A program made the position numbers and the translations under genes. The notes beneath the pieces are model-generated. The model saw nothing but the letters and a program-made list of their open reading frames with translations, was not told the DNA's origin and made no database searches. 64,000 nucleotides of DNA. Origin: Cliona cf. orientalis (lineage: Eukaryota > Porifera > Demospongiae > Clionaida > Clionaidae). The stretch covers positions 8,122,001-8,186,000 of the forward strand of contig OZ005703.1 of the NCBI GenBank assembly GCA_963930775.1. Reading direction: 5' to 3'. This document shows, piece by piece, positions 1 to 11,200 of this stretch (position 1 is the stretch's first letter; each line of letters starts with the position of its first letter).

Positions 1-3000
1 TGGTGACGTCTATAGTGACTGCCCTATGGAACCAATCATAATGTAAGATAGTTTATACAACAAATATAAATAGAAATTCAAGTTTGTGCTAGGTCTGGGT
101 GCAGAGAACACTTTTTCGTGTGTCACCAGAACCCCCAGTACAACTAAGGAGCATTTCTATTATTTCTCTGAAATTCACAAATTATAGCCATACAACAAAA
201 GTAAATCTATAAATTGTGCAATGTATGTGCTCTACAGAGCTCTAGTTTATTTAGTGATCTTTACCCAATTTAACGAAATTTTAAAATTCCCACCGCACAG
301 TACTTCCTCACCATTCAGCACTGTAGTCTCCTGAGTCGTACCCCTGACATTGCTGACCTCACAGGTAAAGTTTCCCACAAAGCTAGCAACATCATCATCG
401 AAAAGAACGTTCTCATAAGTAGCCCTTTCAGCATCCACCAGCCTCTGGCTTTGCTCATAGAGAGTTTCGTTGATTAGCTGACCATCTTTTCTCCAAGTGA
501 CAGTGGCAGGAGGACCACCAGTGGAGGTACAGGTAAGGGTCGTTGAGTTTCTGTCAAATAGCAGAGATGTGATGGATGGAGAACCTGTGACAATAGGAAT
601 TCATTTTTGAATCAAAATGCACTTGTCTATCTCACCAGCTCCCTGAGGGTATATTCCAACATAGATGTTCTGGCTGGTTCCACTAGCATCAGGTATCTCG
701 CAGCGATACACTCCATTTGGAGCTGTGTTGAAACTGAATCGATTACGGTATAAGTTCACAGCACTGGACACTCCATTTTTGATGAATGGTGAATTATCAG
801 ATGCAACTGGTCTGCCATCAGGTAGGTACCACTCCCTGGTCACACTGGCTGCATTAGGTGTCTCACTGTCACTACAACACTCCAAGCTGGGAGTCAGGCA
901 GTAGATACCCAGTCCAATGCTACCACCAATATCGGTTACAGTCACAACACTGTTGTTATGGTAGAACTGACCATCCAGGAGAAAACCAAGGTCTAGAGAA
1001 GAAACAATGTAAATTACTTGTGCATGTGTGCATTTTACCCAGGCTACCCTTACCCTGGGGGGCAGTGGTGCTTTCTGTGTAAAAAGCTGGAGGGCCACTC
1101 ACATCAAGGTTAGGATTTACAGCTTGCACCTCAAATGTGTAGTTGGTCCGAGGTGGCCGGCCAGTGATGCTGAACATTCTGTCATTGCCTTCAGTGCCAA
1201 CGACTCTTTGAGCAACTCGGTCATTTGGGCTCAAGGTTGGATAAGAGACAACACGGTAGCTATCGGTATGTCCATTCCGATCTCGGCAGTTGACACGGTC
1301 CCACTGGATCGTGATGTTTGTAACACTCACTGAGACTGTTTGGAGTTCTTCAGGTATCCCAGGAGCTTGAGACAACATTCAATACAGGGATAACACATCA
1401 CAGTTGACAAATCAATGACTGTTTACAAGACTTACAAGCTATACACATGTAGCATGTGAAATACAATACCATACCTGCTTCAGGAGTTGTGACCAAAACC
1501 CTGGCTGATGAACTTCTCCCCGCGCTATTAATAGCGACGAGAGAAATTGAGTAGTCGCTATCTTCCTCCACTGGAGTGCTGGGGCCATTCTCAATAGTGT
1601 AATTGTTTTGAGAACTACTGAGTGTCATAGTAACTGGTGGATCTCCTATATTGTTGCCGCATTCATTAATAAAGTAGCGGTAGGCAAGTTCGTAGCTGTC
1701 CAATAGTCCTCCTGGATGCTCCCAGGTCACAGTGATAGAGGTCGCGGTAGTAGCAGTCACCATCAAGTTCATGGGAGGTGAAGGAGGAGTTTCTGCTCAA
1801 ACATGATGAGGAATTGATGGGGAAATTTGAATAGTAAATACCATTAATTTTTGAACATTTGATAATCTACTCTGGTACTCCCAATGGAATCAGCAATAAT
1901 GGAATTAATCAGATTCCCAACGAAACCTGAGGAACACATTTACATGTAGTAGAGTAATCCATGCACCACAATGCCCATATAAGGAGCATGCTTTGAAAGC
2001 GATAAAATTATGTGATAAAATAATGACAATCCCCTACTACTTTCAGTGATAGATAGCACACAGTTTCACGCTACATGTACCATGCTCCATGCTAGAGGTA
2101 TCCATGTACCATGCTGGAGGGTGCGAGCTTTTTAAATGTTGTGCACAGACATACTACGCTTTTCTAAGCTTTTCTTGGGTGGTCTATCCTAGAAAGGTCA
2201 AGCAAGTAAAATCTCCCTCCAGGAAGCATTGCATTGATTAGTGAACTAAGCAGGAACCCAATAGAGCAGGATACTGCCATGTCAACAATACATGTACTAT
2301 TATGTTGGTCATTTGCAAGGCTTCTATGGTGAAACCCTATAATCTGACCACCTGTGCATTGTATGGTCAGCAGTTTGGTTGAAATGAAAACTGCAAAATT
2401 TGCACAACCTTGACCACAATACTACCAAACATCAGAGATACAGGTAACTTTACTACTGTAACAGGTCATGAATCTGTTCTCCTAGTATAGTAAATCATGC
2501 AAGAGTAGAGGCACACACAGGAGATGAATGATGGCAAACACTGAGTTTGCGTGATCATGTAGGTCTCCACTCTATAAGCACAGCTGCATTTTAGAGTACT
2601 ATACTATCTACAGGCACAGATCAACAAGATTGCGCAATCATTGACTTATCATAACAGTACAATGCATCAGGAGTCCTAGGACAATCCCCTGCCAGCATAA
2701 TAGCACTAAAATAATATTATTGTATCTATATATAGCCATATTATTTATAATCCCTTGACTTAACTGAGACGCCAAACTCTCTGCATGTCTATTTGTGTAT
2801 GAATACAGGGCAGGTAACACAATACAATAGTTTGGACTCCACAGTCAAGCGGCTAAGAAAAGCCATACACTTACTCAAGCCCTTCAATGAATGCATTACA
2901 TGTAGCCTACAGGAATAATACACATACATGAGAAGACTAGGTTACCTTGTCCATTGATACAGTGGAATCCCAGCAACACCACTAGCATCAACACCAGGCC

Positions 3001-3033
3001 CAGGTGGGGCGATACAGGTGACCATTTGCCCAT
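1..3033 (-). CDS. Short-type Ig/FN3 receptor Z, 5' part only
   Basis: This is the first part of a cell-surface receptor running off the left edge. Exons in transcription order are 2946-3033 (signal peptide), 1475-1792 and 1054-1365 (FN3 domains), 636-992 (Cys-Cys/CEIPDA-type domain) and 312-584 (Ig). The start gives 29 residues beginning MGKWSPVSP, followed by a Leu/Val-rich core ending near NGQ, a convincing signal peptide. The signal exon ends in phase 1 and splices in frame to the first FN3. The later exons are 318, 312, 357 and 273 nt, all multiples of three. The FN3 pair contains the SITVTWEHPG and NGHTDSYRVVSYP signatures. It closely matches receptor C (39228-46673), which predicts that the missing part holds more Ig and FN3 domains, a membrane span and a tyrosine-rich tail. 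Ligand and function are unknown; adhesion or recognition is inferred from the domains. Confidence 0.82.
1793..2945 (-). other. First intron of receptor Z
   Basis: This intron lies between the signal-peptide exon and the first FN3 exon. It is closely related to the same intron of receptor C (45388-46585). At about 1840-1937 the minus strand shows a splice-acceptor-like TTCCTCAG followed by a short reading NLINSIIADSIGSTRV, which resembles the end of an FN3 or Ig domain. It may be a dead exon. I see no other coding signal. Confidence 0.5.
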
Positions 3034-4906
3034 GATACTGTTGTCAGGGTAAGCTGTAGCTCTGTGTTGATCTGCAGGTGATGGATAAGAAACGCTACCT
3101 CATGTTCATGTAGATAAGTACACTGTGGAACATTACTGTGGTTAATGCACTTGTACAGTAAAGTACATGAAGTCAGTCATTAGCCTATCCCAAAAATAAC
3201 TACATAATGTACCTAAAATTTAAAGTAGCTATATAGTCTCTCCTGTGAAAGGTGAGATAAGGCCTAGGGTCAAGATACAGTGTGCAACAATGAAATGGTG
3301 GGAAAGGATCAGAGGATAAGGCTCTAACTACTTCTGTGACTGCTTGGTAAAAGTACTTACTCAAGGAAATCTCTCAGCGCACACATAATAATTATGCTAA
3401 TGAATGGAAATCTCGTTTCTTATTTACTCATCAGTACTTCCAGCAACCAATAAAATTTTATATTATTATCAATAACTGTGAAGTAGGAAAGTCAATACAT
3501 TGCTATAGAGAGAAGATTTGGGGATTTACTATGTTTACTATTGTGGTACTGTGTATCCTGATGCTTGGCAGTTAATCATCTAGATATCTTTGCTAATCTT
3601 ATTGTATAATAGGTGGTCACTGTGATATACCCTGTACTTCCAGCTGCGATGGCAATTTTATGGACATTTTGATCCCTGATACTACACATAAGCAGAATAT
3701 GGTTGTATACTAGTCCGTCTACTACAAGAAAACAAGAGATCAAGACACTAGAAAAGATAGATCAAGCGATCAAGCAGGCTTCGATGAACAAATCAAACGA
3801 TCAACCGCTCATACTATTGGCAATCAAATTTCCTTGATCGCCGTCCCGGCTGGAAGTACAGGACACATAGTGGCGACTATCCGTTGCTGTACACGTATAC
3901 CACGAGTACTATAATCAGCTTAATTATGCAAATATTATGATAGTGAGGCCCCAAGACAGGTGCAGGATTAGCACAATTCACACCCAGTACCAACTAATAT
4001 TATTGTAAACAACTGCCGCCCAAGCCTTAAGGCAGGACTACCTCGTCTAGGAAAAATAATTCACAAGAGCAAATCACACACCTCATAATGAAACTAATGT
4101 TACTGTTGTTTTTGCTTTGTGTCTGTTTCACTATAACTATTCATACAGAAAAAAAAAACATGAAAAAAACTATACTATGGTTCTGCTCCAGATCAACTAT
4201 TTTGAAGATTGGAGCCTCATACAACAATTAGACACACTGAAATTATTTACAATTTGATCTTTTACACTATGAATGTGTAAATTTGATTCAACAGCCAATC
4301 AGTGAGGCACTAGATATCTCACACAGCTACCTTGATACTAACATACTGTAGTTAGACTGTCCATACTATGATAGACTAAACCTATGGACTGCCTGATCAC
4401 AGAGTAGGTGAAACTGTGAGTCTGGAGTCTGAGGTATATACACCATGCAGCTACAACTAAAAATTCAGCTAGATCAGACTGAGACCCAAATGATTGCTTA
4501 CCTCAAATGAAAGATTGTGACCAACGAACGCCGACCTCGAGCTTACTTGTTTCGTATGCAGCAGACCTCGATCAGTCTCCTACTGTCAGATTCAACTTGC
4601 GCTACGTATACCACACGTGCTGGTTACCAGTACGTATTACCATAGATAGTATACACTAGTACCTTGACCAAGGTGTATATGGTATTACGTAGTAATCGTG
4701 TGATAGGACTCCATTAAGTGCGCATGCGCAAAGATACGGACTCCGATAGTAGATAAACGTTGACCCTACACTGATGAGATGAAAATTATATGACTAGCAC
4801 TCCAAAGACTATCAAAGGTGTACCTATATCTACAATGATGGACTATCCCCTATTATAATAATACCAGTAATATTGTTACAATGCAGTAATAATGAATCAT
4901 GGACTG
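3034..4906. other. Spacer between receptors A and Z
   Basis: This spacer holds the 3' flank of receptor A and the promoter side of receptor Z. It is nearly the same as 46674-48451, between receptors D and C, so it was copied with the genes. A good acceptor (CACCTGCAG) lies just upstream of the Z start codon, implying a spliced 5' leader. I found no intact protein gene and no recognisable core promoter element. Confidence 0.6.
4502..4640 (-). other. Putative 5'-untranslated first exon of receptor Z
   Basis: On the minus strand this segment ends in a strong donor (TTTGAG then GTAAGCAATC). The same donor is kept at 48130 upstream of receptor C. With the acceptor just before the start codon it would form a leader exon spliced across about 1.4 kb. 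The low coordinate is supported by the donor; the high coordinate is only a guess. Confidence 0.35.
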
Positions 4907-5261
4907 TCATTGATCATCTTGTGCAGCAGTTGGCTGAGTTGAAGGAGTCTCAGCAGGTTTATTAGTGTTGCCATGGATACTGGTGGTTGTCACGGGGACA
5001 TAGGCTGGGCACTGGGTGAACTCATAGTCTCCAGTTGATGCCATTGGCTGCAGCTGCACTGCCTCTGCCTCTGTGGGCTGGGGCTTAGCCGGGGGAGGAA
5101 GTTTAACATCGTCATAAGTAGCTGTAGCCTGATTGTACTTGTCCAGTATCTCATACTCATGATCAGTGGTTTCAATGGTTTCATAAACCTCTCTCTCTTT
5201 GTTAGTGGTGGGGGACAGATCACTTAACATCACACTCCCTGGCGCTTCGTACGGTAAGGGT
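4907..5261 (-). other. Cytoplasmic tail exon of receptor A: ITAM, x6 spacer
   Basis: The last exon encodes about 118 residues and a TGA stop at 4907-4909. It contains VYETIETTDHEYEILDKY: YxxI, six residues, YxxL, with an acidic residue two positions before the first Tyr. This fits the ITAM consensus [DE]x(0-2)Yxx[LI]x(6-8)Yxx[LI]. Further Tyr sites are YDDV, DYEF and YVPV, and there is a PPPAKPQP proline stretch. The preceding exon (5313-5502) encodes about 30 hydrophobic residues and a basic RSRRSQF stop-transfer, so this segment should be cytosolic. None of the Tyr sites fits the strict ITIM pattern. Signalling through tandem-SH2 kinases is an inference from the motif. Confidence 0.8.
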
Positions 5262-8200
5262 CTGTGTAAGAGAATAGCATAGAAATTTATCTGTTGAATG
5301 GATTATTTTTACTTTTGGTTTGGACTGAATTGAGATCTTCGGCTTCTAAGTACCAGAGCAACGATAACGATTATGGCTATGGTTGCTGCAATGATGAGCA
5401 CCACAGCTATCACTCCACCTACCACTCCTCCTATGATGGCCACTGTGTTGTCAGAGCTGGATGGGGTAGCAATGGACATTCGATTTCCAGGACGCACAGG
5501 AGCTGCAAAAATAGAGAGATTGATGCGTGATAAAATTCATACAACAAAGAATTAAAATGGGGAGGCTCAGATAACAAAGTTAGCTGTATACCCTTTCACG
5601 TTCAGCTACCTGACATCCCAGCTGCAGTCGATGTCCTAACAGTGACATCATACTCAGCTCCTGATTGGAGTCCTGAAATAACAGCTTGATTCTGTGTCCA
5701 AGGAACAGTCACAGTTCCTCCTACTTCACTCTGCCTCTTCCTAGAGTCAATGATGATGGTGTACGTGACAATATAGTTAGCCAATCCCTTCAGCTCCACC
5801 AAAGTAAACTTGTTCCAGCTCACTCCTATGGAGGTGGGGTCAAATCTCACAACTACAACATTTTCTGGCAGAGGTGGCTCTGGAAATGAGAAAAGAATAT
5901 TACATGGACCTTAAATTTACACAATAGTCTCTGATTGCTCCACTTTATATACCTCCTTCCTGGGTGAAGCAGTAGGTTTGATTTTCTTCCCCACATCCAG
6001 CCAGGTTGAGGGCCTTCACTGTGATACTGTAGGGTACCTCAGCAGCTGAAAATGTGCAGCAATGATATTATGCATAATCTAATACAGCAATAATATACTG
6101 AGTCCAATGACGGATGCCTCTCTTATATCAACAAATTGCTCATTCACAGCAGACTGGATGACCTCCCTGGTGCCTGGCCTGTGCTCTAGTCTGTTCACTA
6201 TCACTTGATAGCTGACCACTTCACTGCCCAGCCGGGTAGGCAGATCCCAGGAGAAGGAAAGTTCAGATGGCGAAGAACTCACAGCACAAACCAAGTTCCT
6301 AATCTCACCAGGAACTATAATATTATTGACATGAAACTTACGATTTTCATACAACAAAGTGCATTGTAAGAACTCACAGTCAGTGTTAACTTGTATTGTA
6401 TCTGTTCCAAATGTATAATCATTAATTTGAGCCTCTGGGATGTTCACTACAGATCGACAGATGTACTGGCCTCTGTTGTTGGAAGTGATGTCACTGAAAA
6501 TGAGCTCTCTAGTTTGAGGATTCATTCTTGGATTACTAAACACTACAGTAGGCACTTCAGAGCCACCAGGGGCCACCCATACGATGGTGGGTGGAGAGAA
6601 GAGATTCTCCACTTGAGTAGCAGTGCAGTTGAGGGTCATGACCTCTCCACATCCATCCAATTGACGACGAGACACAATGGAAATAGTAGGAGGTCGGGAG
6701 GGAAGAGCTAAAGGTACGTAGAAGGAAACAATAAAGTACTAGTATGTATGCAATACATTAGCTTACGTGCAACTACCAAATTGTAAGTATCTTGGCCACT
6801 GTATTCTATGACGTGTGGAGAATTGTCTGAAGAACGAATAGTGTAAGTCACAGTGTACTCTCCAGAACTATCAGTGGTCACAGGTAGCAATGATAGCATA
6901 ATCGAATATGGAGAAGCTGTGATCACTTGTGGGACAGTATCACCAGTCCACATCCCTGAAAGGGAAGCAGGAGTGTTGACATTTGAGTCAAGGTCAATGC
7001 TGCCAGTAATAATCAAGTTTGTTCCATTGTAGGCAGTGGGGTGAGGGAGGACTGAAAACACAGGACGGGGAACTGCAGAGATTAACAATGACTTAGTTGC
7101 AGCTCAATTTCAAATCTTTCACACTGATAACTTACTTTGAACTCGGATGGTTTGACTGGCAGTCCGACTGAGAGAATTGATTCCTTGTATATCTATAGTA
7201 GCTCTGCATGTGTACACACCTGCTTGGGATGTGCGTATGCGGTTGAAAGTCAGCGTCCTATTTGTAGAACCTCTGACTCCCAACTGGTCACCCATAGTTG
7301 TATCAACAGTACTGCTTCCCTGGGGGAATTCCCACACCAGGGTTGGTCTCTCTACAAGGTACTCATCAAAAAGAGCAGTACAGGTTATGGTATCCTGGCC
7401 ACCAGCTTCAACAGATATTCCTTGGGTAGGGGAGACAGAGACAGTAGGAGCTTGGAGAACTGCAGAATAAAATCAGAGACATTAAAATTTTGAATTAGTT
7501 TACAGTGACACTTACGGCCAATACTGATGGACTCTGAGCCAGAGGTAGAGTCACTAGTAATCACATTTGGCAGTGATGGTGGTGATCTTATGTAGGCCGA
7601 ACAGTTGTATGCACCAGCATCAGCTTCAAGAAGATGACTGAATGTCACGTTAGTCTCAAAAGTGTTTTCTCCAACTAGTAACGGCCGTGGGGAAACACTG
7701 ACTCGACCAGTGTCTGATATTCCATTACCCACGATGCTGCTCTCAACTATAATATCTGTATCCACTCCAGTTGTGTTAGGGGTGATGATACAAGTGAGGG
7801 AGAAGGAGGTACCAGCATTGAGGGTAGTATTGCGACTGCGATGGAAGGTCAAAGGTGAGATGGGAGCAGGCACTACAAGGACAAAGAATTGTTATAGTTG
7901 CTCATGCATTTACATGAACTGAGAGCTCACATTTGACTTGAACTGGGAAGGCAAAGAGTTCAGGATGGTTGGTAACTGTCCCAGGTATGGTCTGAAGAGT
8001 TCTGCAGGTGTAGACTCCAGCTTGAGAGGTGTAGAGGCTATTGAAAACCAGTCTGCTTATGAGACGAATATCAGTGGTAGGACCAACTCCAGAAATGGTG
8101 AAGTTATCTCCACTGCTAATGATATTGCCCCTTGGATCAAGCCACTCCACTGCTAGAGTGGATGTCAGTGGGAGATCTAGCTGTCTCCTGGTATCACAGA

Positions 8201-11200
8201 TCAGTGTATAGCCAGAAAATCCAGCTCCAGGGAATCCTTCAGCAGTTATATCAACAAATTGTGTAGGAAAACCTACAGAATAATATACGAATATCCTATT
8301 ATTATCATAAGCAATAAGCTGTCACCATTGAGACAATCATATCACACGTACCAGAAACATTAAAAGTTCGTGAGTTAGATGTGGTGGCAGTAGAAATAAA
8401 GGTAGTGTCTTGAGGAGTCACAGTCACATCACACTCATATGTTCCAGCATCAGTGACACTCAAGGGATTGAATCTGAGAGTGATGTCATATGGAGGTGAG
8501 CTCATTGGAGGGTTAACAATGGTTATTCTTCCATTTTCATCTCCTGGAATTAGCTCAGTCCCATTCCTATTCCAGATTCCCTGTACTGTGACTGAAGTGT
8601 CCACCACTTCACCAAGAGTGATGCTACAGGTGAAGATGAGGTCCAGGCCTTGGAAGAAACTGGTGTTCCGTGGAGATCCAGAGATGATTGGAGGTGGAGG
8701 CAAAACTGGATATGGCAGGAACAAAATGGGCATCATGCATGTAACTGTAGGTACCATAACAGTACAACTGTTTACATTGAATAGAAACGTTTGTTGTTCT
8801 AACTCCAGGGATATCCACTCCAGCCTCTGGGATGTTGAGGCTGGCAGTGCAGGTGTATCTCCCAGCATGACTGGTCCGCAGAGAGAGGAAGGAGAGGAGA
8901 GGAGGTGCGGAGGTAACATCACTTGATAGACTAGCATCTTCCCTAGTCCAAGTCAGTACAGGGGTGCCTCTGATTCCTTCTTGTATTGATGCTGAGCAGT
9001 TCAGTGTGAGAGGCTGTCCAGCCATCTCCAGGCGATTGAAAGGATTGACACTCACAGTAGGAGGGGAGGGAACTGCAGAGAGTAGATTAATGTGTACTTG
9101 CAACATAATTATTCAATGAATCTGTTTCTCACAATTAACAATGACTGAGGCAGCTCCTTCTCCCATTTCACTTGCAGTGACAAAGGTTGGCACATTAGGA
9201 GGAGGTCTTGCTCTAGCTCGGCAGGTGAAGGTGGTGTTATCAGCTATGCTCAGAGGGTCAAAGGTGAGAGTGCTGATGAATGATGGTCTGGAGCCAGTTA
9301 CTAAAGAAATGGTCACTCTAGAATCATCGTTGGATAAACGTGTGCTTCCTCTCAGCCAAGTGATGTCCATATCAGATATTTCTATATCAGTATCAGTGGC
9401 AGAGTTGATGGAGATGGTACAGGTGAGCGTGAGAGGAGCTATAAGACCAGCAAAAAGAGGACCAGAGGGAACAGTCATGACCACATCAGGAGTGGAGACT
9501 GCATGGGAAATAATTATATCATACTTCTATCTTAATTTGTAAATAATTTTTCATAGAAACTCGTTTTGCACAAAATGACGAAACCTTTTTACACTAAAAT
9601 AGTTTACTTGTACATATACTAACTTATATAGCAAACATCAAACATAATAAGTATAGTGTACATTTGGTATGAACAAAAGTATTGTCACATGAAAATTTCT
9701 AGTGCAAATAAAATTAACGCGAATTATGGCACGCATATATGTACTATAATATTACATATAATATACAATAGAAGCATCCTTACTTTGGATTTCAAGACTT
9801 TCTGTAGTAGAAGGCATCAATGCTGTATCAAGAGCTGGAGAGGTCAAAGTACCACTACACACAAAACTCCCTTCGTGAGATGTCCGTAGTGGGTCAAAGG
9901 TCAGAGTAGAAGTGACTGTTGTATCTCCAGTGGTACCAGATACAGTGATTCCGTTTCCATTGGTGACAGCCACTCCCCCTGTGGTCCATATTGCAGTTGG
10001 AGAATTAGTCAAACCCCCCACTGTCTTGGATACATTACAGGTTAGGCTGTAGACCATCCCAGCTCTGGCAGTGCCTGAACTACTGACAGTGGCAGTGATG
10101 GCAGTAGGTGGAACTGAGAAGAAAGAGAGAAATATGCATAACTTGATAGAGATGATATGAGGGGCAAGGGCTACTGAAAGGTGCATAAATAGGTTTAGTA
10201 TCCTGACAGACACCAACATTATCTTACCATTAACATTCACAGTAAAATTTTGCGCTGCTGTTACTGTCATTCCATTCCCTCCATCTCTAGTCACCCTACA
10301 CACATAGACCTGTGTGTGAATGCTGTCATTGACAGGAGAGAACACTAGATCCAGCTCCTGGACGCCAGTGAAAGCAGCACTCTCCACCACCATCCCATCT
10401 CTCAGCCATTCTATCATTGACGCTCGAGCATCACTCTTGCATGAAGCAGTCGCTGACTCACCAACGCTGAACTGATCTCGAACTATGAACACACCTAAAT
10501 TTAATAATATTATACACACGGAAGATACACATGATGACAATGGCATAACATTATAAACAGCCAACTAACCATTTAGCTCCAAGGTCTCTTGAACTGGAAC
10601 TATGAGTCTAACATTACTGACCTCACAGGTAAAGGCACCCACAAAATTAGTAACATTGTCATTGAAGAGAACACTCAGGTAGGTAGCCTCCACAGCATCC
10701 ACCAGTCTCTGGCTTTGCTCATAGAGAGAGAGATCCACTGGGGCACCATTCTTACTCCAAGTGACAGTGGTAGGAGGACCACCAGTGGAGGTACAGGTAA
10801 GGGTGGTCGAGTTCCTGTCAAACACGAGAGATATGATGGACGGAGAACCTGCAACACCAAGGAATAAATTGCTGGATAAATTGTGTTTCCAAACTATGTA
10901 TCTCACCATCTCCCTGCTGAGGAGAGTACATTCCGACATATATATTCTGGCTGGTTCCACTAGCATCAGGTATCTCACAGCGATACACTCCACTTGGAGC
11001 TGTGGTAGAACTGAATCGATCATTGTGCAAACTCACAGCACTGGACACTTGATTTTTGATGAATGGTGAATTATCAGATGCGACTGGTCTGCCATCAGGT
11101 AGGTACCACTCCCTGGTCACACTGGCTGCATTAGGTGTCTCACTGTCACTACAACACTCCAAGCTGGGAGTCAGGCAGAACAGAGCTGACATGAAAATAC

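Noticed and set aside
5119..5190. ITIM or ITSM reading of the tail tyrosines
   Set aside because: The residue two before each Tyr (Glu, His, Ala, Pro) does not fit the [ILVS]xYxx[ILV] or TxYxx[VI] patterns. The paired spacing fits an ITAM better.
5313..5502. GPI anchor or secreted form instead of a membrane span
   Set aside because: The hydrophobic run is followed by a basic RSRRSQF stretch and an in-frame tail exon in all four copies, so a single-pass receptor fits better.
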